A program made the translations under genes and the position numbers. Positions 36,808-48,859 of a DNA stretch of 64,000 nt are shown here, one piece after another. The stretch spans positions 4,588,001-4,652,000 of the forward strand of contig NC_052106.1 in assembly GCF_012273895.1 (NCBI RefSeq). The letters run 5' to 3'. This stretch comes from Zerene cesonia. Taxonomy: Eukaryota > Arthropoda > Insecta > Lepidoptera > Pieridae. The notes under the pieces are model-generated. The model worked only from the letters and a program-made list of their open reading frames with translations. It was not told the origin of the DNA and made no database searches. The first letter of the stretch is position 1; each line of letters starts with the position of its first letter.

Positions 36808-38727
36808 ATGGGAACATTCGATGTTTATGATCCATTGAGAAATGTGAATATAAGTTTTACCGAAGAGCAGCTAATAGAAATTTCAGAATGGTTTGATGCA
36901 ACTGCTAAGCCGCGATTAGTTATAAATAATGGAGATCCTATAAATGTTATAACTATAGATGATTTAAAGCAGTTTTTGGAGCTTAAAAAGTAAAGATATT
37001 TAGAAATTTTGCCTAAAATATCAATTTAAGATAGTCACTTTATCCATTTGAGTATGTGGCATTTAATCAGTGTTTTTTTTTTAAGAAAAATCAAAAATAT
37101 AGGAAAGTGTCGTCGCAACTTATGCACGCACAGATATTGTCAGCTTGCTACTTCTCACTATCTCGATTACTTAATTTTTATCGATAAATATGAATAACAC
37201 ATTTAAATTCTAAATGGTAGAATCCATAGAAGAAGTTTCCATTATCCATCGTATGGAGAAATTATGATTGAAGCAGAGAAATTGAAAGCTGGCATAACAA
37301 GAATGTTAACCAAAGAACAAATGATATATATGTTAAATAAATGGACTTTGCGACCAAATTTAAAACATGAATTAAAACTAGCTTTTAAGGTATTATTGCT
37401 TAGATTTCATAATTAAATATATCCCAACGAGTGAAATTCAGAATATATTTATTACAAATCTTTCACAAGTACCTTCCATAGGTATAATCCTGCGGTCTTA
37501 TCTTTAGATCATATGTAAGTAAACTGAAATATATCTATATTTACATGATTCTGAAAAGTTGTAAGCATCCGTTAAAATATTCATAATCCAACGTTCGAGA
37601 TTGCTATGGGCCGAAAAATTTTGATTATCGCAAACACATTTCGATGCCATTCAATTATTTCGTCCTTTCGACTCTCGTCTGTCGTTCGTTCCACCACATA
37701 CATGTAATAATCTGAACGGACTCATGATCAGCCAGGCTATTCAAACAATAAGCTAAACATGTCCCGCATAAAGTTCGTGCCACCGCATGTAATCGCACTA
37801 TTCGTTGTGACGTATTATGTTTATTGTTTAAAAAATAATAAGTCATTTTTTATGCTTATATGTCTATCATAGGTATTTGACACAGAGAAGAGAAATTTTC
37901 TAGATATAGAAGAAATAAAAGTAATTGTCAATTCTTATGGCGACGTTTTTAATGAATCGGAAACTTTAGAAATGCTACGCGATGCAAATGTGTCTGGGAA
38001 TGGAAATGTTATTTATGAGGAATTTGTTGAAAGTCTTTTTAGTCTGGCGCCTGAACTAAACGAAATAAAGGTAGGTAGAGAAAAAACGATAATTCTTCAA
38101 TTAATTAACAAATTATGGAAAGATAACTCCGAAATAAATATGTAACTTGAACAAAATATGTATTTTTTATGTAGATTCATCACTAGCTACACAATACAGT
38201 ATAAGTGTTATGTTATTTGTGATAAAACGTTACATAATATAAAGACAAAGTAGCTTCAATCTGTCTCCCTATGCTCAGAATTTACGTTTATGCACATATT
38301 TTTTTATGACAACCGTGGCTCCTGAGGAAGGTTTATGATTAACAATTCCGTTTCCTTTTCCTCATCCTTACCAGTCTATTCCTTCTTTCCAGTCGTAAAT
38401 CCTTTCCTTATCCCTTACCCTGAAAAGCGGGCAGAGCATTCGCTTAGGCACTCTGCTTCTGCGAATGTTCATGGGCTGTGGTGATCGCTTACCATCAGGC
38501 GATCCACCAGCTCAGTTGCCCGCTATGACAAAAAAAAAACATATGCATCATTGTACATATGCAAAGCCAGGCAGGGGGTGTTAGTTGAAATTATAAAAAT
38601 ATATATCGTGGTTTCTATTAATTTCTAGGCAGAATATTTATACGACGATCCTGATGAAGATCCTTCTGTCCCACCTGAAGTTGTGTCAGAGGATGTGCAA
38701 CCCCCACCGCTAAAGGATCCTAAATAA
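36808..38727 (+). CDS. EF-hand (calmodulin-like) protein, 215 aa
   Basis: Exons 36,808-36,989, 37,221-37,389, 37,873-38,070 and 38,629-38,727. Residues after about 90 form an EF-hand pair: ELKLAFKVFDTEKRNFLDIE and LRDANVSGNGNVIYEEFVES. In loop 1 (DTEKRNFLDIEE) the fifth ligand position is Arg, and in loop 2 (NVSGNGNVIYEE) the first and third acidic ligands are Asn and Ser, so calcium binding may be weak or lost. The N-terminal half (FTEEQLIEISEWFDATAKPR) may be a degenerate first lobe. The C-terminus is acidic and Pro-rich (LYDDPDEDPSVPPE). A role in the sperm axoneme, as for several such insect proteins, is only a guess. Introns are 231, 483 and 558 bases, the last containing a repeat. Confidence 0.8.
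38340..38535 (+). repeat. Repeat family F in intron
   Basis: CCTTTTCCTCATCCTTACCAG, CCTGAAAAGCGGGCAGAGC, TGTGGTGATCGCTTACCATC and CAGCTCAGTTGCCCGCTATG occur in the same order as at 12.3 kb. It lies in the last intron of the EF-hand gene. Confidence 0.75.
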
Positions 38728-40129
38728 ATTAAGTCACAATTTGGGTCTTTTCTCTTGAATTTAACTTATCCATTGGGTGTTACATGTCTTCATTAAACAC
38801 TAATAATATAGATCTATTAATTTTTTAATTAAATAGATTATAAAGGATCTCAAAACATAAGTTTTGTAATTTTTATTATTGGAAATGTACCAATTAGCTC
38901 TTTTTTTGACTTGATAAAATTATATTTTATTGTTGATAAGACATCTAGTCGAGCATTTATTCGTGTCATATCATCATGCTACTAGGTTACAAATACATAT
39001 CCTAATTACATCAAATAATAATAAATAAATTTATTTTGTAATCCAGTAATGAAAACTTTAATATATTTGTCACATGTGTTTGTAATGAACAGTAACTGTT
39101 TTGCTGTGTTTTGATAATTGAAAGCGCTTTTGAAAGAAATCTAGCGGAAAAAATTACATAGATTAAATCTTATGGTCACCCTATTAAATAGGTACACAGC
39201 TCTTCCACATTACCTCTCTCGCTCGGCTCGTTCTTCAGCCGAAAGTCCTATTTATAAAGTGTTTATACATCGTGTATGTAGAAGTCCTTTTTGCATTCCT
39301 ATATATCAATAACGGTTTATTTTAACATCGAATTTAAACGAAACTGCTTAAAAAAATCATTAAACAATATTATTTTTTATATTGCTTATTGAATTTTTTA
39401 TTATAGTGACATCATAGCCGGAGCTGGAGGCCCATATCCTTTTCCGTACCCTTCCCAGTCCTTTTCTTATTCCTTTAGCGAATCCTTTCTTAATCCCTTC
39501 CCAACATAAAGTCGGCAGTCCATTTGTAGAGGCCACTGTAACTGTATTTTAACTTTAATGTCAATATTCGACTATAATGCCGATCCCTTACACTCTGACG
39601 CAAAAGGAAACCCACAAGTGTGGAACAACATTTTAATTTTATTATTATTCTCTGATTCTTTTTTAATAAAATACTTAGTTTATTACCATTTAATTATCTT
39701 CACTATTTTAACCAATAAAAAATTCCCCATTCTTGTTTGTATTTTAATACAAATAAAATAATTATAGAATTTACATTTCTAATAGTATTTATTAATCGAT
39801 CTGATAGCATTTAATTAATAACTACTTACATTTTGCAAGATATGTGTTATCGACTTTTTGGTTTGACACACAGAGTAAGTAAAATACTTTTGACACATTG
39901 AAAAGAATGATGAATGACACAATAGTGACATATCACATATCTCAGTAGATGATGTCGGAAAACTGAAACTAGATTAAATTATTTTACGTTTAGAACTAAA
40001 GAAAAAATAAAGTATTTCCACATAACTTTCAAATAATTGCATAGGTTTTAGTAGATAAGTACACGTATGTAGATTTACGAATATTTGATTACTGTTTGCG
40101 ATTTTGTTGTTGTTTATTTTTACGGAGAA
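38728..40129. other. Intergenic region between EF-hand gene and FAF2
   Basis: Contains the EF-hand gene 3'UTR, a family-F-like repeat fragment at 39,420-39,545 and the FAF2 promoter. No coding exon is supported; the open frame at 39,558-39,761 is low complexity. Confidence 0.5.
39420..39545 (+). repeat. Repeat fragment with CCTTCCCAGTCC segment
   Basis: CCGTACCCTTCCCAGTCC, AATCCTTTCTTAATCCCTTC and AAAGTCGGCAGTCCATTTGT match the copy near 46.4 kb very closely and family F loosely. Confidence 0.65.
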
Positions 40130-43100
40130 ATGAATCTGGAAGACAATGCGATGGGCCTGACCACAGAACAAACTGATAAAATACTGCAATTTCAAGATTT
40201 AACTGGTATTGAGGATATGTCGATATGTAGAGATGTTTTGCAAAGACATCAGTGGGATTTGGAGGTAAGATTTTCAACGAAACTATGGTATATCGATCTA
40301 ACAACGCTTTTTAGGTCACAGAACTTTTTACGTTTTTTTATTTTGACTTACAATATTTGAATTTTATTCAAGGTAGCGATACAAGAGCAGCTAAATATAA
40401 GGGAAGGCAGGCCTTCCGTATTTGCCACAGAGGCGCGGGCGCCCCCAGTTGTTCACGACCACATAGCACAACAAGTCTTCACAGACGATGCCCCAGAAGG
40501 ACCTGGCGGTGTAACAGGACTCTTCCGATATGTAGTAAACCTAGTTGTATCAGTGTGCTATAGTACAATATCATCAGTCTTGAATTTATTATTAAGCTTC
40601 ATAAGGAATGATGACCGAAGATGTAAGTATACATTTTTTATTATTAAAAGTCTTATGAAGTGATTATGTAGTAATTAAACTTCATTTATTTTGAAACTTA
40701 TAACATTATCATTCATGATCATTTTTTTCATCTATGGTTATCTGATAATAATGTTTGATAAATGAGCAGTGGTGGTAAGGACTTACAAGTGAAAAGTTGG
40801 TGATGAGCATGCAGGAAATAAATAGATTTTTCAATTTATCAGCACATTATTCAAATCACGTCTGCTCGCTCTCTCTCGAAACTGCTCAAAATGTTGAAAG
40901 AACACATTGTGAGGAATTTGGCATGTCGGCAATCAAAAAGATCTAAGACATGTGACATACACCCCAATATTTACCCTCATAAGATACCTGTGTGCAGTGG
41001 GAACTTTTATCACCTGATGATAATGATGAATGTTTGTTTCAGTGGTGACAGATCCCCTTGGGGATGTTATGGGATTCATTAACAATTATACATCACGTTT
41101 TAATGCCCACCCTGTATTCTATCAGGGTACATATGCTCAAGCACTGAATGATGCCAAAAATGAACTGAGGTTCCTCATTGTATATCTACATTCAGAGTCA
41201 GCACCAGAGACCTTAAATTTCTGCAGGTAATTTAGCATACACAAAAAGTAATATGGTTTGCAAGTGGAATGCATATACAAGAAAAATTTTACATTGTCAT
41301 TAATATTGTGTAAAGCACTTGTCTTTAGAAATTTTTTTATAATTAACTTACACGAATCTAGTTTCATGTAATAATCACTAATTTCACATCAAACAAATTT
41401 TTTGTATAAATGCAATATTACTAAATTATCTCAAAAATTATGATAAGATACAAGTAAATTTATTGAAGCACTCACTCTGCTTTCTAAATATGCTAACAAA
41501 TTATGTGAAAGAAAAAAATTTCCTCTTGTAATGTTATGTGAATAAGACCAATATTTTTAATAACACATGTTTGCAAGAAGGCTCCTTACTTTGATCAATA
41601 TATATGACACAATATTTTTTTCTTCCAGAAATACTCTTTCAGATCCAGCAGTAATCCAATACATCAACACTCATGCTCTCTTCTGGGGTTGTTCTGTGGA
41701 CACCTCAGAGGGTTGGAGGGTTGCTCAATCAGTTGGCGGACGGAGATATCCCCTGCTTTGTGTGGTGTGTGTGAGAGACCACCGTATGACTGTGGTAGCA
41801 AGGAGTGAAGGGTCGTGTTCACCAACACAGCTCATAAACAGACTTCAGAGAATTGTCACAGAAAATGAACCATATCTTACAGCGGCTAGGGCTGACAGGT
41901 AGTGAAATTCATAAGTTTAAAAGTACTTCTTGACTTTATCATTCAAATTATTGAACAGTTTATGCATGTAACTTTAAATTTTATCAAATAATATAGTTAG
42001 TTTCTATGACAAAAAAAATAACAAACCAATCAATGCTTTGCATTTGCAAAATACATAATCAGCTATTATAAATGTGTATGCACACTGACATTTTCCTTCA
42101 GGGATTCATACAACTATGCACATTTTACCTTATATCTTACCTTACTTCTTCATGTTATATATTCAAAGTTTGCAATTGTAAGTTTAAAAAAAAACTAAAT
42201 GCATTATCCAGTTTGACCACATACCATCGTTTTAAAATAATCTGTGGTTATCAATGCAAGTGTATTAAAAAAATGGAAGGCACACGAAAATTCCTCCTCT
42301 TACATTAATAACATCATGCTAAAGCCTCTATAAACGATCAATCGACAATCCCTAATGACACCGCTGACGACTACAGAGTGGAGCGTGAAGTAACAGCCCG
42401 TCTCCGAGCTGCGCAGGACGAGGCGTACGCTGAGTCGCTGGCGGCGGACCAGGAGAAGGAGCGGCGCCGCGCGGCCGACAGGGCGGCGCGCGCGCAGCGG
42501 GAGAACGAGGACCTGCAGCGCAGGCAGCAGGAGGAACGCCATAAGCAGGAGGTGGGTGCGGGCCGTGCTCTGAGATTTGGAACATTTATATGTCGCACCA
42601 AATGGCACTGAATCCATTCTATTCTGATATGGATCGGATAGTACAGCATTACTAGAAAGAAATGAATCATAATCAGTTAAATGATATGTAATGTAAAATA
42701 ATATAGAAAGTATTTATAGTATTATTATTTAACAGATAAGTTACTATGGAGGCATTCAAAAATTGCAAATCAAGAAGGTATAATGTAGATTATTCACAAA
42801 ATTTTAAATGGATAATGATATGTTTATAATTTAAGATTCTTCTTCAGGTGCAAGCAGCAAGAGTTGCAATAGCGGAACAATTACCCGAGGAGCCAAAAGC
42901 TGGGCCAGAAGCGTTGGCTCTGCTCATCAGACTACCGACTGGCGAAAGACTCACCAGGCGATTCCTTTTCGCTAACACCACTAAGGCAAGTATATGATTA
43001 TTATCCTTAAATTAACGTTATTATTAAAAAGAACTAGGATGGTAAAGGATCTTATGTGACCTGATATTGAATGACACTAAATATTGTTCTTCGATTTTTT

Positions 43101-43477
43101 ATTGTATGTTTAATTTTATTGTATTCACTCTTTGGATAGGCGTTATACGTTATATATTAGATTATTCAACAACTCATTTACAGTATTTTTAGGTCCAAAT
43201 TATTCATGTACAATCTTCTAGTTAATTATGTTTGTAAGCTTTAACGATTGGATTTTTTAGGCAAATGTAAGATAAATTTTATTATATTCCTATGTTGATA
43301 GTGCCATTATCATTTCAGGATCTATACGATTTTGTCTTCAGCCATCCACAATCGCCTGAAGAGTTTGAAATCACAACAAATTTCCCTAAACGTGTCCTAT
43401 CTCGCGGCCACTCAAAACTCTTAGACGTCGGCCTCAAAGATCGCGACGTACTTTTCGTCAACGATATAAACGCATAA
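40130..43477 (+). CDS. Faf2: FAS-associated factor 2 (UBXD8)
   Basis: An ER and lipid-droplet hairpin protein that recruits p97/VCP to ubiquitinated clients in ER-associated degradation. Exons: 40,130-40,264, 40,373-40,622, 41,043-41,226, 41,629-41,898, 42,377-42,551, 42,848-42,985 and 43,319-43,477; 436 aa, close to the 445 of the human protein. Order of domains: UBA about 11-52 (TEQTDKILQFQDLTGIEDMS), hydrophobic hairpin about 91-122 (TGLFRYVVNLVVSVCYSTIS), UAS/thioredoxin-like about 129-275 (FLIVYLHSESAPETLNFCRN, LFWGCSVDTSEGWRVAQSVG), a charged coiled coil about 280-350 and a C-terminal UBX domain about 355-436 (LLIRLPTGERLTRRFLFANT, NFPKRVLS). Exon 6 is followed by a GC donor. The coiled-coil exon is very GC-rich and gives long shadow frames on both strands. 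Confidence 0.95.
42986..43318 (+). other. GC-AG intron in FAF2
   Basis: Exon 6 ends ..ACTAAG and is followed by GCAAGTAT, while the next exon after TTTCAG starts GATCTATACG. Only this junction keeps the UBX reading frame (NTTK|DLYDF); the nearby GT four bases later would shift it. GC-AG introns are a known minor class spliced by the major spliceosome. Confidence 0.85.
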
Positions 43478-44429
43478 TATTATGTCAATGAAGATTAAAA
43501 TTAGTAGCCATTAAGAAACATTGTTCTTTTTTTAAATTTTAGAATACAAATATTTTTGTTATCTGTGGCGAACGAGCGCAAAATTTCTATTATTTATTTA
43601 AAATTTGTTCCTCGGTTTTGGATATAAATTAGTAAAAAATGTGTGTAAAAAGCAATAAGTACGATTAATTCGGATGGAAATCTTTTATTTTGTTTCAATG
43701 CGATTTTTTTTCAACATATTGTATAAATTCGGACAAATTATGGTGTAATGGTATATAATGGATAATTGTGTAATTTATGGTTGTATATATAACTATATTA
43801 TGCTGTTTTAGTTGTGAAAGATTAAGTTTTAATTCCTACTTTGAACAAGTTCAAAATAATTAGTGGGCATAATATTATATTCTAAAAAAAATTCTATGTA
43901 AAGTACTGAATTTTCTTTAACCCGGCGTCATTGTGGTAGGAAATAGGTAAATGGACGTTGAGGTGCGTCAATATTACTAGAATATTAAAATCGTGATATT
44001 TGCATATATTGCAATGCATATAATGCGTGATGTTTGAGTATATTCGAAAACTGAATTATGATACAATAATTGTCGTATGTAGTTAATCAAAATAAGAAAG
44101 GAAATTATAATTCAAGGAATCTTAAGATGACTTCATCAACTCTAACAAATAATTCAAGTTTATCAGTGTTTGCTCGTACTGTAATATGGTGGATAATGGT
44201 GGATAAATAGATAATACATATTATGTCAATCTTCATCACATCGACATCGACCCTACATTTTGTTTTTTTTTTTGTCATGGATTTCCGCTTCCGCTTTAAA
44301 TCATAAATTTTACTGTCATGATGATGACGCCTATTACACAACTTCATTTTTTTTGGTGTAATATATAAGAGTAATATCCTTTTGGAAACCATCAAGATGA
44401 AAACACATCAACGCTACAAATTTTAGTGA

Positions 44430-44605
44430 ATTCAGACGGGATTTTTACGGAGGGTGACATACGAGGCTCCTGTCCTGTGGGAACATGTATGGGCTGGTGG
44501 TGAACTTTCAGTTCGGTCGACGCCTACCTGATGTCTCATCAAACGAGTTTAGAACACAATATCGGCTCGGGCTTCTGCAATGAACGGCACCAGCGCACTT
44601 ATAAA
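44430..44605. repeat. Probable interspersed repeat fragment
   Basis: A GC-richer block (GGCTCCTGTCCTGTGGGAAC, GGCTGGTGGTGAACTTTCAG, CAATGAACGGCACCAGCGCA) ending in an A-rich tract AAAAAAAAATAAAAATAAAA at about 44,605-44,620. The A-rich end suggests a retroelement; the family is not identified. Confidence 0.4.
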
Positions 44606-46334
44606 AAAAAATAAAAATAAAATTAAGACAAGTCTAGTAATTTTAACCCCACCGCAATGACGCTGGATCATACTTTTAATACGGGTCCATTTATATGGAA
44701 TATATTGAAAGCGTTGGAAAAAGCATATGAAAAATGACAATTCACACTATCCATGACTAATGGTACACAACTCCGTCTTCAGCGAGTATATCAATCATAT
44801 TAAAAATAAATATGCGTACTTAAATGTTCAAGTGGTAGAATTTCATATAAGAGTTTTCATAACCTGTCTCAAATCAAAATTTCTGATAATCTTTGTGACA
44901 AAAAAGTTTTCACAACAAGTCTAACATCTGTTGTGCCTTCAAATAACTTTTAGATCCCAAATTTCAAGGACAGGGTTGTATGTTAAAATAACTTCTTTTA
45001 AATCTCTCAATAGACTTGAGTAACCTGTACATAAGAACGTAGCTAGATGATGCTTACTTGTAAGTCAATTTAGTTTGTATGCAGTTTAATTAATTATTAT
45101 AAATATTTGAAATCTATTCTAAGTATATTGCATATAAAATAGGCATTTAACATTCTGTGTGCTGAGCGAAATATGTTTGAACAGAATTCTTGTGTCAGTA
45201 TACTAATTATATATACTAACAGATATTAAAACAGGCAGCTTAAGAACAAACGGTTAACATATTATAGTACTGCATAAAAAAAAAAACGGGCGTGACACGA
45301 GACGCCGGACTGAAGTGACAACTTAAACTAAATACGGTTAGAGTGAGAGAGAAGAGGCCTGGCTTGCTTAGCCGTATGCGTGAAAGAAAGGAAGCCAGAT
45401 AGACTGGTGCCGTAACGCGTTACGTAACGAAGCGGTTTACCCTCCCATAAGTAGTAACCACTTTAAAGATATATAGGTACCATAATGCATTCACTTTTGT
45501 AAAAAAATAGTAGTAGTCATAGTTGATATTGCAGTATTGATAACATCCTTAAAAACATCATGACCATAGTCAACGGCTAAGTAAATGTTTTGTTTGCTGG
45601 TTCTATATCGTACCCGTTCTGGTTCTTAGCGGTCTACATGTATAATAATTCTATAATAATTCATTTATGAATCTATACATTTAAATGTTAGCGGAATGTT
45701 TTAATATTGTCGATGTTTTTAAAATTATTTGTGGCTCTTAATGTATATTTCAGTAATTTAATTAGATTGGAATTTTATTTATATTAAAAGTGTTAACGCA
45801 TCACGAAAACGTTAGTTCAAGAATTTGTTATAATTTTCAATTTGTTATTACAAAATCTAAGTACACGTCTAAACAATAATTTTGATTATATCAATTGTAT
45901 GACATAAAAATCTATGTGTTTTTATTGTAACGAATGATTTTAAACATAGGTAATTATATAATTATCCTTTTATCACATGTACAGTAGTTTGAAATAGTCT
46001 GTATTGTAAATAGCTAGGTATACGACACGGTACATAAATGAATATAATATTATATAGATTTTATGTTCGATGTATGTGAGTTAAATTTTTCGTGAAGTAA
46101 TAGTTCATTTGGATACAATATGTTTTTATGTTCGTGTGCTTTCAACAATAACGTAAAAAATGTTGTATTATCAATACATAATTTTAGTTTTTTCTCTTAC
46201 TTGGAATCAATGTGAATAATTCAATTTTTTCATGATACAAGCCGCTTTAACAACTAATGTCAGCCAGGTCACTCACTTGCGTACAATATGCGTATGTTTG
46301 TGCACATGTAACGAAATAACATTTGCAAATACAA

Positions 46335-46550
46335 TCTCCTTTTCCTTACCATACACAGTCCTTACCTTTATTAATCCTCTTGTCAATCCCTTCTTAATCC
46401 CTTTCCAATTTAAAGTCGGCAATCCATTTGTAGACGCGTAAGGTCTGCGATCGACCATACGCTTCTCCAAATGTCCATAAGTAGTTGTAGCGCATACCAT
46501 CAGGCCACCCACCAGCTCCATAGCCAACGATGACATAAAAAAGTCGTCCC
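46335..46550 (+). repeat. Repeat related to family F
   Basis: CCTTTTCCTTACCATACACAG, AATCCCTTCTTAATCCCTTT, AAAGTCGGCAATCCATTTGT and CCATCAGGCCACCCACCAGC, ending CCAACGATGACATAAAAAA. It matches the fragment at 39.4 kb and continues into the family-F-like end. Confidence 0.7.
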
Positions 46551-47190
46551 ACACTTTGATTAATTGAACGAATGTGAGTACCGGCAACAAAGTTGAATTG
46601 CTATAGAATTGCAGCAAAATATTTCGTTTGTTTTCGTAGAATTAGGATTGGCATTACGTCAATTAATTATAAATTATGTTTAGTTTGTTTGCATTCCAAA
46701 AGGAAAGCTTGTTATGATTCGGATATTTTTATTATCTCTATAAAATATTAAAATATCTTTAATATGCAGTCCTAGGTTTGTGATGCATTGGAATAACGGA
46801 TATGGTAGTTAAACCATTCTTTGGATATATATTTTCTTAACTAAAGTATCCTACGAATATCCTCCTAAGAACCTTAAATTGTGCGTGCAATTGAATTTCC
46901 AAGAATAGTTAATCATTAAAAATATTTTTTAAATATTCTATTCTCGATACTATTTGCTATTATTCCTATGTTTATTAAACTGAATAATGAGAAAGCGAAG
47001 TATTAAACGATCAAGTCAATTTGTGTCATTTACAAAAGGATAAGAAAAAGATGATCTAGGCGCAGGGCTAAAGATTGCAAGCACAGAAACACAATCGCTT
47101 TAAGAATCGTGTCAATGAACACAAAAAGCGGAATTTTTCAGATATTTCACAGATTATTTCATACGTATCCAGTATTTTAAAATTTTTAAA

Positions 47191-47241
47191 GAGTCCAGTG
47201 ACATACTTTAAAATTTAATTATATAATATGTCACTGGACTC
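47191..47241. repeat. Perfect 15-bp inverted repeat
   Basis: GAGTCCAGTGACATA at 47,191-47,205 and its exact reverse complement at 47,227-47,241, with a 21-base AT-only spacer apart from one C. It abuts a repeat-like sequence CGACTGGACCGATATTAATG. Confidence 0.75.
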
Positions 47242-48859
47242 CACCTGAACGACTGGACCGATATTAATGAATGGTTTTGTCTTTTTGAGCGGATTCGAGA
47301 GTCGTTCCAAGGCGAACGCGAACACAGCTAATAATACTATAAACCTAGCTTTCTATTCTTTAGTCTAGTACTTGATCGTGTAATACTATATTACTACAAT
47401 TCTCCACATTGCTTTTTAATTTGCTTTTCGACGGTCGCAATATTGCTGGTTAAGATTTTTACTTGTGATAAGTTATAGAAAGGGCAGTGAGAGTACCAAA
47501 GGTGCTGAGGAATTGTTACTGCAAGCATTTAGTTTGATATGATTTGTCTAATGTTTTGTTGTAATATAACAATGTTCCTTTAATATTGTGTTTTTATTTA
47601 CAAAGACCCTGGATTTATCTTACGGAATTCCATATTTATTATGTAGCTATACATATTTTAGCGATAGAATTCACAAGATGATTATGTAAGATTTATCATA
47701 CAGAGAAAACTGCGATCATAGTGTTTGAGCTTCAACGATTCGCCCAGTTCTACCAGTTCAGCGTGTAGAGCATAATTATATGATATTCAAAATTAAATGA
47801 TTCTATAGGTATTGTTTTAAAATTATTACTAATTGTCACAACTAATCTATAAATGCTATAAATACATTTTTAGCAGATTGGTAAAAAATTGGGGAAAAAT
47901 AACTAAAACATAAACATCAGTATTTCCATTTTATTTAAAAACCAACTGCATACCAAAAAATACAATGTACATACACTTAAAACAAATATTACATGGAATG
48001 TAGGCACTTTTACATTTTTACAACAAACCAAATCACCTAATTATAAAATAAAAATTGTTACTATATTAAATCTATATTAGACTGTCTCAAAATTCAATTT
48101 TAAATTAATAAAAAATTCAAATAGATTTCATAAAAGGTAAACTTACTTAATTAATTATCTAGCAGATATAGTATTTACAATGGATCTTTTAAAAAATAAA
48201 TAGTTGTTTTATTTTATTTAATGTAATAATGACTATTTATTTGAGCGTCAATAGTAAATTAAAATTTAAATTATTTATTATTGTAGTAAAAATTAATAAG
48301 ATTTTTGTCAGTAGAACATCAAATGCAAAAAAGGTATTTGATTTTATTTGGATGGATTTAATTAAGGCCTATAATACACATTGAGCAAACAATTCCTCAA
48401 ACAGTTTTTTATTTTATCTGTTGTTTTCACGAGTAAATATACCAAAGCTTCACATGTGTATCCGAGGCCTATTAACCTATTCTGAGGAACATACCTAAAA
48501 CTTATCCTGTGTAGGTACGTAAGTTCACGACATTATATAGTATTTGGATGTAGGTATCACGATAATTAATTATATTTTACAGTATTTCGGATTTTAAGGA
48601 ATATTAAATTAATTCAAAGTTTACTTACGTTTATGTCTCACTCACCGGACGTGCTTAGTGCTTTTTGCATAATCTTAACAATAGTAAATTATGAATTCTA
48701 ATAAATACTAATTAGGTAATTAATATTCCCACTTAAATACTCTAGTTTGTCTTTTAAATACTAAACCTTTATATTTATAGAAATATACTTTGAAAGTGCA
48801 GGACCCACAAAAATTATAAAAAAAATACTTTGCACCTCACGTAATTATAATTAGCGTTC

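Larger units (their letters stand above)
43478..48859. other. Intergenic region between FAF2 and CYB5R4
   Basis: 5.4 kb between convergent genes with no supported coding exon. Holds 3'UTRs, repeats at about 44,430-44,600 and 46,335-46,550, a CpG-rich block at 45,289-45,432 and the hairpin at 47,191-47,241. Confidence 0.5.

Noticed and set aside
42300..42670. Long minus-strand frames over the FAF2 coiled-coil exon
   Set aside because: They are antisense shadows of the GC-rich exon 42,377-42,551; no splice or family support.
44105..44395. 96-residue minus-strand frame
   Set aside because: Low-complexity Lys/Ile/Asp-rich, no splice support or recognised family.
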